Positions 1 through 6,051 of a stretch of 25,703 nucleotides of DNA are shown here, one piece after another (the stretch's first letter is position 1; each line of letters begins with the position of its first letter). Source of the stretch: JAULUH01 sp032111745 (GTDB taxonomy: Bacteria; Chloroflexota; Anaerolineae; JAAEKA01); assembly GCA_032111745.1 (NCBI GenBank), contig JAULUH010000231.1, positions 1-25,703 of the forward strand, in the 5' to 3' direction. The notes under the pieces were generated by a model that did no database searches, had not been told where the DNA came from, and saw only the letters and a list, made by a program, of their open reading frames with translations. Both the position numbers and the translations under genes were made by a program.

Positions 1-337
1 CGGCGTGTTGCTCGCGCTCGATCCAGCCCGCCTCGGCCAGCCGGCGCAGCAGGTAGCTGGCGTATTCCGAGATCGACTTCTCGCCGGTGAGGCTGGCATC
101 GGCCTCCGCGGCCGCGGCCACGTCCGCGGTCTCGGCAGCGTCGACGGTGCTGAGGTAGTCTATGATCTCGGCCAGGACGACCTCCCGGGTGAGGCCGAAG
201 CGGTTGAACTCAGCCAGGTCGTAGAGGCGCAGCAGGATGGCCATGTAGTGGCGCTGCAGGTTGGCGAAGCCGCCGGTGGCCAGGATGTTGAACAGCTGGG
301 CCGGCAGGGTGTCGAAGGGATTGGGTGTAGGGCTCAT
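1..337 (-). CDS. jetA: JetA-like Wadjet kleisin (DUF5716), N-terminal part
   Basis: Reading the minus strand from an ATG at 337 gives 112 uninterrupted codons that run off the left edge. The start reads MSPTPNPFDTLPAQLFNILA, then a helical stretch (residues 29-41, ILLRLYD), LTREVVLAEIIDYL (49-62), an acidic Ala-rich linker (67-84) and a winged-helix-like YASYLLRRLAEAGWIERE (92-109). This order (Phe/Leu-rich start, LxRE helix, linker, 'LRRLxExGWIE') is what I recall of JetA, the MukF-like kleisin of the Wadjet SMC system that cleaves invading circular plasmids. The ATG overlaps the stop of the upstream XRE gene (ATGA), so the two are coupled. If the call is right, jetB, jetC and jetD should lie just outside the window to the left. 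The family name rests on motif memory; another kleisin type such as MksF is possible. Confidence 0.65.
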   Translation of the reverse strand, partial: MSPTPNPFDTLPAQLFNILATGGFANLQRHYMAILLRLYDLAEFNRFGLTREVVLAEIIDYLSTVDAAETADVAAAAEADASLTGEKSISEYASYLLRRLAEAGWIEREQHA

Positions 338-585
338 GGCGGGTCGTTGGCCGGAGTGGCGTGCCAGACCAGGATCTCATGCGGCTCGCACTGCAGGACC
401 CGGCACAGGCTGGCCAGGGCGTCGATGTCCACGTAGCGGGCCTCGCCCGAGTCGAGGCGGTAGACCAGGTCCTTGGGCACGTTGGCGCGGGTGGCCAGGC
501 TGCGCAGGGTCATGCGCTGGCCGGTGGCGGCCTGCAGGCGGCCCAGGAGGATGGTGAGGCGGTTGGTGGTAGTGATCTCGCTCAT
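334..585 (-). CDS. Small XRE-family HTH regulator
   Basis: This 83-residue protein starts at ATG 585 (MSEITTTNRL). A longer frame to 792 exists but its extra part crosses the promoter. Residues about 26-47 (TLRSLATRANVPKDLVYRLD) form a Cro/C1-type helix-turn-helix, and the next segment (DIDALASLCRVLQCEPHEIL) is the typical C-terminal half of an XRE domain. There is no further domain, so it is a minimal DNA-binding protein. Its stop overlaps the start of the JetA-like gene by 4 nt, so it heads that operon. The promoter and the GAAC/GTTC palindrome just upstream suggest that it controls its own operon, which is an inference. Confidence 0.85.
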   Translation of the reverse strand: MSEITTTNRLTILLGRLQAATGQRMTLRSLATRANVPKDLVYRLDSGEARYVDIDALASLCRVLQCEPHEILVWHATPANDPP

Positions 586-614
586 AAGGCCAGGTTGCTT
601 CAACAAGGGTAGTC

Positions 615-635
615 GAACACCTGTTCTATTCGTTC
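615..635. promoter_or_regulatory. Putative XRE operator (GAACA-N2-TGTTC plus half-site)
   Basis: Positions 615-626 read GAACACCTGTTC, a palindrome with 5-bp arms and a 2-bp centre. A further GTTC half-site lies at 632-635 and another GAAC-containing stretch at about 679. The palindrome lies a few bases downstream of the expected transcription start of the XRE promoter, a usual place for an autoregulatory operator. Binding by the XRE protein is inferred. Confidence 0.45.
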
Positions 636-637
636 TA

Positions 638-666
638 ATCATACCACCACTTGCGCCACGTGTCAA
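638..666 (-). promoter_or_regulatory. Consensus sigma-70 promoter for XRE-jetA operon
   Basis: On the minus strand a perfect -35 TTGACA (661-666) is followed after 17 bp by -10 TATGAT (638-643), with an extended -10 TGG just before it. It lies about 53 bp ahead of the XRE start codon. So strong a promoter in front of a repressor-type gene suggests that repression sets the expression level. Confidence 0.8.
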
Positions 667-704
667 GACCTTTGTACGAACGATGCGACAGGAGGCGAGC
701 TTCC

Positions 705-774
705 AGTGCGTTGCACAGCCGCCTGCGACGACTCGCAGCGTGCACGCGACTCTGTGGCTGCTGTGCAACGCACT
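705..774. repeat. Intergenic inverted repeat, 15-bp perfect arms
   Basis: The arms 705-719 (AGTGCGTTGCACAGC) and 760-774 are exact reverse complements. The 40-bp interior holds a second hairpin, CTGCGA (723-728) with TCGCAG (733-738), and the palindrome CGTGCACG (739-746). The whole could fold as a branched cruciform. There is no T-run, so it is not a simple terminator. It may be a REP- or MITE-like element. It lies between the divergent XRE and DUF5678 genes. Confidence 0.75.
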
Positions 775-795
775 TGCGCCGGCTACTCCCATTGA

Positions 796-834
796 CCCGT
801 TAATTGTTTCAACGGGAAGGGCTTAATTAACGGG
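796..834. repeat. 10-bp inverted repeat around a 19-bp loop
   Basis: CCCGTTAATT (796-805) is perfectly complementary to AATTAACGGG (825-834). The loop contains another AACGG (811-815) that can pair with CCGTT (797-801), so two folds compete. It could be an operator or a relic of an attachment site; nothing decides. Apart from this and the promoter at 903-930, I see nothing in 775-972. Confidence 0.5.
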
Positions 835-902
835 AGTCTTGCGCGCAGCGGACGCGCCGGCTGGCCTCCTGCGCCTTCTGGAGGCCCGCAGCGGCAGGGG
901 CT

Positions 903-930
903 TTGCCGGTGGGCAGGAACCGGCTATAAT
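903..930 (+). promoter_or_regulatory. Probable promoter of the DUF5678-protease module
   Basis: A perfect TATAAT (925-930) is preceded 16 bp upstream by TTGCCG (903-908), a partial -35. It lies 42 bp ahead of the DUF5678 gene, which also has an AGGAG ribosome site at 959-963. Confidence 0.55.
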
Positions 931-972
931 TGCATCGAGAGACGAGTCGACGTTGGATAGGAGACTGGGATC

Positions 973-1341
973 ATGACGCGATTGGCAGTGAGTGACGCCT
1001 CCCTTGCCCAGTTGGAGCAAATAGCCACCGCCAGGGGAACCACGACCGAGGAAGTGGCCGAACAGGCTATCCGCGAGTTCCTGCGCAGCGAAGCCCGTAG
1101 GCGTATGCAGCGCGAGGTAGAAGCGTTCATGGCGCTGCACGGCGAACTCCTTGAGGTATATGCGGGTCAATACGTGGCTGTGCATCAAGGCCAGGTCGTC
1201 GACCATGATAGCGATCAACTGGCCTTGTATCTGCGGATTGAACAGCGGTTTCACGGTGCACCGGTCCTTATCAAGCAAGTATTGAAGGATCCGCAAGAAG
1301 TCTACACATTCCGATCTCCCCGGCTGGAAGGCAACCTTTGA
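973..1341 (+). CDS. RHH-like / DUF5678 protein
   Basis: The 122-residue protein has two visible parts. Residues 2-38 (RLAVSDASLAQLEQIATARG then a helix to EFL) look like a ribbon-helix-helix DNA-binding or dimerisation unit. Residues about 63-103 (YAGQYVAVHQGQVVDHDSDQ and on to APVLIKQVL) match my memory of DUF5678, a short beta-rich domain of unknown function. The stop overlaps the start of the next gene by 4 nt (TTGA), so the protease downstream is translationally coupled. The arrangement resembles a two-gene toxin-antitoxin or regulated-protease module, but no such activity is known to me for this pair. Confidence 0.8.
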   Translation: MTRLAVSDASLAQLEQIATARGTTTEEVAEQAIREFLRSEARRRMQREVEAFMALHGELLEVYAGQYVAVHQGQVVDHDSDQLALYLRIEQRFHGAPVLIKQVLKDPQEVYTFRSPRLEGNL

Positions 1342-1676
1342 AGCTGTACACTTTTCCGTACAGCGAGGCCTACTGGCCCCCAATGCCAATCGTCGATCTT
1401 GGCGTCGGACGACCGGGGCGGAAGAGGATCGACCTGACGCTCACAGCGTTGGTCGACTCAGGCGCGGACGGAACCCTTATTCCCATCGATGTTCTTGAAG
1501 AAGTTGGTGCTGGCTATGTGGGGGAGGCTCACATGCGAGGTATCTTCGGTACAGGCCACGAAGTGAGCGTGTACCTGGCCAATCTGGGCCTTGGACCTCA
1601 CGTGCTGGAAGGCATTCGAGTGATAGCAGTCCCGGAAGGCTCCGATGTGATCCTCGGGCGCAATGTCCTGCAATAG
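1338..1676 (+). CDS. Retropepsin-like clan AA aspartic protease, tail cut by TAG
   Basis: The 112-residue frame begins at TTG 1338, chosen because it overlaps the upstream stop and has GGAAGG at 1326-1331. The active-site motif is LVDSGADGTLIP with Asp40-Ser-Gly, and the second retropepsin signature, hydrophobic-hydrophobic-Gly, is VILGRN (104-109). Single-domain retropepsins act as homodimers, each giving one aspartate. No membrane segment is seen, so it should be cytoplasmic. After the TAG at 1674 the same frame continues with VVMTLNGPATVTEI and stops at TGA 1731-1733. That looks like the normal family tail, so the ancestral stop was probably TGA 1731 and this copy is shortened by 19 residues. 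The shortening may or may not abolish activity. Confidence 0.8.
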   Translation: MKLYTFPYSEAYWPPMPIVDLGVGRPGRKRIDLTLTALVDSGADGTLIPIDVLEEVGAGYVGEAHMRGIFGTGHEVSVYLANLGLGPHVLEGIRVIAVPEGSDVILGRNVLQ

Positions 1677-1815
1677 GTGGTGATGACCCTTAATGGCCCC
1701 GCGACTGTAACTGAGATCGCCGCTCAGGCTTGACTGGCCCCGTGGTGGGACGATATCCAGACCCGAATCCTGCTCGACTACGCGCTGCGGGGCCGAATTG
1801 AGGCCGGGAGGACGG

Positions 1816-2004
1816 ATGGAACCTGCGTTTGTGGTGATCATCGAACGCGATACCGACAGTGGGTGGCTGGTTGGATCCGTGGCTGAGCTACCTGGATGCT
1901 ACACTCAGGCCCCAACGCTGGCGGAGCTGGAGACCAACATGCGGGAGGCTATCGAGGCGTACCTGGCAACCGTGGAGCAAGACCAGGGTCCGTATTCGGG
2001 TTGA
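1816..2004 (+). CDS. HicB-like antitoxin, apparently without HicA
   Basis: The start at ATG 1816 has a GGGAGGACGG ribosome site just upstream. The 62 residues read MEPAFVVIIERDTDSGWLVG, then SVAELPGCYTQAPTLAELET, then NMREAIEAYL. This is the compact HicB fold (partial RNase H-like) that binds the HicA mRNA interferase. It lacks the extra C-terminal DNA-binding domain of longer HicB proteins. No HicA-like frame was found on either side, so it is an orphan or works with a distant partner. The 140 bp ahead of it (after the retropepsin stop) holds the readthrough tail of that gene and no other gene that I can support. Confidence 0.75.
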   Translation: MEPAFVVIIERDTDSGWLVGSVAELPGCYTQAPTLAELETNMREAIEAYLATVEQDQGPYSG

Positions 2005-2257
2005 CCGTCGACGAGTATAGCCGGCTTGCCGACGAGCTGTAGCAGCCGGATCGGACAAAGCGCGCCGCATACCGGGCAAGGGCCCGGGCTAGCATAGCAT
2101 CGGATCACGCCGGCCAATGCGGCTGGCGTTCTCACTTAGACTCACGTCCAACCGGCACGTACTCCAGGGTTTCACACACGTCCCCTCCTCATCCTCGTCA
2201 GGCCTCGGCAACGAAGCAATCCTATTCGTTGTCCCTCCATTCACTGTAATACTGCCT

Positions 2258-2384
2258 CCCTTCGTGCCCTTCGTGCTCCGCGCCTTCGTGGCCCTTCGCG
2301 CCATCGTGGTCCAGACGCCCCCCCTTCGTGCCCTTCGTGCTCCGCGCCTTCGTGGCCCTTCGCGCCATCGTGGTCCAGACGCCC
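2258..2384. repeat. Two 63-bp direct repeats, 64-bp period
   Basis: Copies at 2258-2320 and 2322-2384 are identical over 63 bp. Each is itself built from CTTCGTGC / CCTTCGTG units (CACGAAGG on the other strand). I see no gene in the gap from 2005 to 2431; long frames through it are low-complexity translations of the repeat. The unit resembles intergenic repeats that I recall from Chloroflexota, Planctomycetes and Verrucomicrobia, whose translation gives His-Glu-Gly runs. Related pieces occur at about 20686 and 24001 in this window. Confidence 0.85.
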
Positions 2385-2431
2385 GCCCATCGCATATCGG
2401 CGTTTGACGGGAGCCCGCCGTATGATATACC

Positions 2432-4213
2432 ATGCAGGATATGGCAGATAACACCGATTCGACCAGTCTGGCAGCCGCCCGGCCCGAGGTCCGCCTGCGG
2501 CCTGTGGGGGAGATCGCCAGGGGCGAGCTCTCGAACCTGAGCCTCTACCAGCTGAAGCTGATGGCCTACCATCTGCAGCTGGTGGCGGGGTTCGATGAGC
2601 TGCTGGCGCTGGAGGCCATTGACTTCCAGCCCTTCGACTACCAGGTGCGGGCAGCGCGCACGGCTTTGCGGCGCTTTCGCGGCCGGGGCCTGCTGGCCGA
2701 CGAGGTGGGCCTGGGCAAGACCATCGAGGCCGGGCTGGTGCTGAAGGAATACCTGTTGCGCCAGATGGTGTCTCGGGTGCTGATCCTGACCCCACCCGGC
2801 CTGGTGGAGCAGTGGCAGGAGGAGCTGGCGGTCAAGTTCGACCTGGCCGATTTCGTGACCAGCAACGCACCAGAGTTTCGCAGCCTGGGCGCGCGGGCCT
2901 GGGGACACTTTCCGCGCGTCATCGCCTCGCTGGCCACGGCCCGGCGCGCCGAGCATGCCAGGGCCATCACGGCCGAGGAATACGACCTGGTGATCGTCGA
3001 CGAGGCGCATCACCTGAAGCAGCGCTCGTCGGCCTCCTGGCAGCTGGTCAACGCGCTGCAGAAGAAGTACATCCTGCTGCTCACCGCCACGCCGGTGCAG
3101 AACCGGCTCACGGAGTTGCACAACCTGGTCACCGTGCTCAAGCCGGGCCAGCTCAAGAGCCCCAAGGAGTTCAGCAGCCAGTTCGTGGCGCGCGGCGACC
3201 CGCGGCTGCCTAAGAACCGCGCGCAGCTGAGGGATCTGCTGGGCGATGTGATGGTGCGCCACACCCGGAGCCAGATTAGCCTGCAGCTGCCGCCGCGGCG
3301 CGCCCACACCATCCAACTGCGGCTGCATGCCGAGGAGCAGAACCTCTACGATGGCATCAGCGCCCTGGCCCGCCAGATGATGGAGGATCAGATCACCAGC
3401 GCGCACCGCTTCGGCGTGTTGACCCTGCTGCGCGAGGCCGGCAGCAGCGCCGCGGCAACGATCTCCACCCTGCGGTCGCTGGCTGAGCATGCGGCGCTGG
3501 CGGCCTATCGGCCGGAGCTACTGCGCCTGGCGGACGAGGCCGCGGCCGTGCAGGCATCGGCCAAGGCCGACGCCCTGCACAAGCTGCTGGCTGCCCAGCT
3601 GGCGGGGAGCCAGGGGGACAAGGTGCTCATCTTCACCCAGTTCCGCGCCACCCAGGGCATGCTGGCCGAGCGCCTGCTGCAGGAGGACATCCCCTTCGCG
3701 CTGTACCATGGCAGCCTCAGCCCGGCGCACAAGGATGCTGCCATCCGCGATTTCCAGGGCGGGCAACCGGTGCTGCTCTCGACCGAGGCCGCCGGCGAGG
3801 GCCGCAACCTGCAGTTCTGCCGGGCCATGGTCAACTTCGACCTGCCGTGGAACCCCATGCGCATCGAGCAGCGGGTCGGCCGCATCCACCGGGTGGGGCA
3901 GGATCGGCCGGTGGACATCTTCAACCTGGCCGCGGAGGGCACCATCGAGGATTTCGTGCTGGACATCCTCGATCGCAAGCTGAACATGTTCGAGCTGGTC
4001 ATCGGCGAGGTGGACATGATCCTGGGGCAGATGGGCGACGAGCGGGATTTCGAGGAGATCATCCTGGAGATCTGGGCGCAAGCACGATCGGAGGAAGACC
4101 TGCGCCAGGGGATGGCGGGGCTGGGCGATGACCTGGTGAAAGCGCGGGCGGCCCATCAGCACACCCAGGCCTATGACGAAGCCCTATTCGGGGAGGATTT
4201 CACGGCCGAATGA
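2432..4213 (+). CDS. SNF2-family DEAH helicase/translocase
   Basis: The 593 residues hold a complete superfamily 2 motor. Motif I is DEVGLGKT (90-97), motif II VIVDEAHH (DEAH at 190-193), motif III TATP (218-221), motif IV FTQF (401-404), motif V STEAAGEG (450-457) and motif VI QRVGRIHRVGQ (480-490). The last is the typical SNF2/RapA form, implying double-stranded DNA translocation rather than strand unwinding. The protein ends soon after the helicase core with a charged tail (520-593). It lacks the long C-terminal domain of RapA. That region may instead be supplied by the next gene, which overlaps by 4 nt (ATGA). The start could be ATG 2432 or ATG 2441; neither has a clear ribosome site. Confidence 0.93.
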   Translation: MQDMADNTDSTSLAAARPEVRLRPVGEIARGELSNLSLYQLKLMAYHLQLVAGFDELLALEAIDFQPFDYQVRAARTALRRFRGRGLLADEVGLGKTIEAGLVLKEYLLRQMVSRVLILTPPGLVEQWQEELAVKFDLADFVTSNAPEFRSLGARAWGHFPRVIASLATARRAEHARAITAEEYDLVIVDEAHHLKQRSSASWQLVNALQKKYILLLTATPVQNRLTELHNLVTVLKPGQLKSPKEFSSQFVARGDPRLPKNRAQLRDLLGDVMVRHTRSQISLQLPPRRAHTIQLRLHAEEQNLYDGISALARQMMEDQITSAHRFGVLTLLREAGSSAAATISTLRSLAEHAALAAYRPELLRLADEAAAVQASAKADALHKLLAAQLAGSQGDKVLIFTQFRATQGMLAERLLQEDIPFALYHGSLSPAHKDAAIRDFQGGQPVLLSTEAAGEGRNLQFCRAMVNFDLPWNPMRIEQRVGRIHRVGQDRPVDIFNLAAEGTIEDFVLDILDRKLNMFELVIGEVDMILGQMGDERDFEEIILEIWAQARSEEDLRQGMAGLGDDLVKARAAHQHTQAYDEALFGEDFTAE

Positions 4214-6039
4214 GCCAGCACCGGCGCGAGGAGCACTTTGACCTGGCCCGCTTTGTCCTGGGCTACCTGGAGCACGAGGGCAGCGTCGTGGCGCCGCCCG
4301 CCTATGGTGTGCACGAGGTGCTATTGCCCGATGGGCTGGCCGCGCAGCTGCGCGTCGAGCCCTACCTGAGGCTGGCGTTCGCGGCCGGTGCAGGGGATGA
4401 TGCCCTCGTGCTCTCCGTGAACCATCCCCTGGTGGAGGCGATGGCCGAGCGCCTGGCAGAGCGGCAAGGCGATGCCCAGGTATACCTCAACCACGTGCGC
4501 CTCGACAAACGGGGGCTGCTGGACGTGGCGGTCAAGGCCTTGAGCTTTCCCAACGCCCGTCTCAGCGCCCAGCGGCAGGCCACGGAGCTGGTGGCGCTGC
4601 ACCACTATCTCCGCTGCAACTTCAAGGCCACCTTCCTCAGCGACGAGAAGCAGGAGCAGATCATCTCCGTGGTGCTGGACGTGCAGGGCGGGCACGTGGT
4701 GCGGAGCGCTGACCTGCTGGAACGGCTGGTATCCTACGAGACCGAGTCTGCTTTTCCCCACCTGACGGTGGCGCAGCCCCGCTGGCGAGGCGCTGGCGAG
4801 GCCCTGGGCCCGGCCACCCTGGAGGCGCTGGTGCAGCGCGGCCGGTCGGCGGCCGAGGTAGCGCTGGCCGAGCGGCTGGCGGGTCTGCAGGCCCGCAGCC
4901 AGCGCTTTCTCGAGTTAGACGGGGCGCGCATCGAGGATTACTATGGCGCCCTGGAGCGCGATCTGAAGCAACGCCTGGCACGGGTGGAGGCGGGTGACGC
5001 GGAGCGGCGCCGCAGCATCGAGTCGAAGATCGAGGCCCTGCGGGCTGAGCACCAGGCCAAGCTGGCCGACATCCGGGCCCGGCACCAGCTACGGGTGGAG
5101 CTGGAGCTGATCAATGTGTTGGTTACGGCCCAGCCCAAAGTGGTATTGCCGGTGGAGATCGGCAATCGCCGGGTGACGATCAGCCGCACGGTGGTGTGGG
5201 ACCCGCTGGTACATCGCCTGGAGCCGCTGGTGTGCGATGTGTGCGGGGAGCCCGGCGACGGGCTGCACCTGTGCACGGGCGGCCACCTGGCCCATCGCAG
5301 CTGCCTGGCTCCCCAATGCGTGGAGTGCAACCGCGAGTATTGCCGGCTGTGTGCCGACCAGGTGGCGGCGTGTGTGGTATGCGGCCGGCCGGTGTGCCGG
5401 GCCAGCCTGCGACTGTGTCCGGACTGCGGACGCGGCACCTGCAAGGAGCACCAGGGCCTGTGCCATGCCGCCGCCGGCCAGCCCGCGGTGCTGGAGGACA
5501 AGAAGATTGAGCCGCAGCCGAAGGTGATTACTCCCCCGCCACCGCGCAAGCCGGAACCTGTGGCGCAGCCCCCGGCGAGGGGCACTTGGAAAGCCGCGCG
5601 TCCGGTGGCGAAGCAAACCAGGCCCGCCGCCCCCCACCCGGCGCCGGCGGTATCGGCCGTGCGGATCAATGTGGAAATCCACGAGGACTACCCGCGGGTG
5701 GTGGCCTTCGTGATGCGCTCGACGAACCTGGTGCTGGCTGTTCGCACGATTGAGCTGACTCCGAAAGGCATCCACGTCGAGTGCCGCTGCGAGAAGGAGC
5801 CTTGTCCAGCGAATGGCTGGCTGTACCGGCCGGGCAGTCCACTCGCGGTTGAGGAACAGGTGAAGGCGTTTTTGTCGGCATTGCGCCAGGAGTATTACCT
5901 GCTTCCCAAACGCGTGAAATATTACCTCGTCCGCCATGAGGAAGTGGAGGAACGCAAGACCCTGGTGCTACCCCCAATGTGGCGCGATGAGCGCCTGTTA
6001 GCTGATGCGCGGCGAGAATTTGATGAGCGACGCAGGTAG
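4210..6039 (+). CDS. Coiled-coil and cysteine-cluster partner of SNF2 helicase, unknown
   Basis: I do not recognise this 609-residue protein as a named family. Residues 1-200 are a mixed alpha/beta region with VNHPLVEAMAERLAE (70-84), reminiscent of the C-terminal part of RapA-type helicases. Residues 205-300 are a long charged coiled coil rich in Arg/Glu/Ala. Residues 342-418 hold about 17 Cys plus His, arranged as repeated CxxC knuckles (CDVCGEPG, CVECNREYC, CVVCGRPVC, CPDCGRGTC), so several zincs are likely. A Pro-rich linker (435-482) leads to a C-terminal domain (485-609) with a further CRCEKEPC (526-532). It begins inside the stop of the SNF2 gene and is followed 12 bp later by the SWIM gene. 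It is probably a DNA- or substrate-recognition subunit of the motor, which is an inference. Confidence 0.85.
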   Translation: MSQHRREEHFDLARFVLGYLEHEGSVVAPPAYGVHEVLLPDGLAAQLRVEPYLRLAFAAGAGDDALVLSVNHPLVEAMAERLAERQGDAQVYLNHVRLDKRGLLDVAVKALSFPNARLSAQRQATELVALHHYLRCNFKATFLSDEKQEQIISVVLDVQGGHVVRSADLLERLVSYETESAFPHLTVAQPRWRGAGEALGPATLEALVQRGRSAAEVALAERLAGLQARSQRFLELDGARIEDYYGALERDLKQRLARVEAGDAERRRSIESKIEALRAEHQAKLADIRARHQLRVELELINVLVTAQPKVVLPVEIGNRRVTISRTVVWDPLVHRLEPLVCDVCGEPGDGLHLCTGGHLAHRSCLAPQCVECNREYCRLCADQVAACVVCGRPVCRASLRLCPDCGRGTCKEHQGLCHAAAGQPAVLEDKKIEPQPKVITPPPPRKPEPVAQPPARGTWKAARPVAKQTRPAAPHPAPAVSAVRINVEIHEDYPRVVAFVMRSTNLVLAVRTIELTPKGIHVECRCEKEPCPANGWLYRPGSPLAVEEQVKAFLSALRQEYYLLPKRVKYYLVRHEEVEERKTLVLPPMWRDERLLADARREFDERRR

Positions 6040-6051
6040 GAGGTTGGTGGT

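Noticed and set aside
1731..1815. Small gene reading WWDDIQTRILLDYALRGRIE before HicB
   Set aside because: It has no start codon or ribosome site, is short and overlaps the HicB start; it could be a relic but cannot be supported.
2000..2041. Frameshifted C-terminal extension of the HicB-like gene
   Set aside because: The +frame tail (LTVDEYSRLADEL) is short and the existing 62-residue protein is already a full compact HicB.
2258..2384. CRISPR array
   Set aside because: There are only two copies, 63 bp long, separated by one base and with no spacer.
2404..2426. Promoter TTGACG / TATGAT before the SNF2 gene
   Set aside because: The two boxes are only 11 bp apart, too close for sigma-70; TATGAT alone is not enough.
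2222..3490. 422-codon minus-strand frame opposite the SNF2 gene
   Set aside because: It is antisense to a clear helicase with all motifs, is rich in Gln/His/Arg as a mirror of GC-rich codons, and its end is the translated CACGAAGG repeat.
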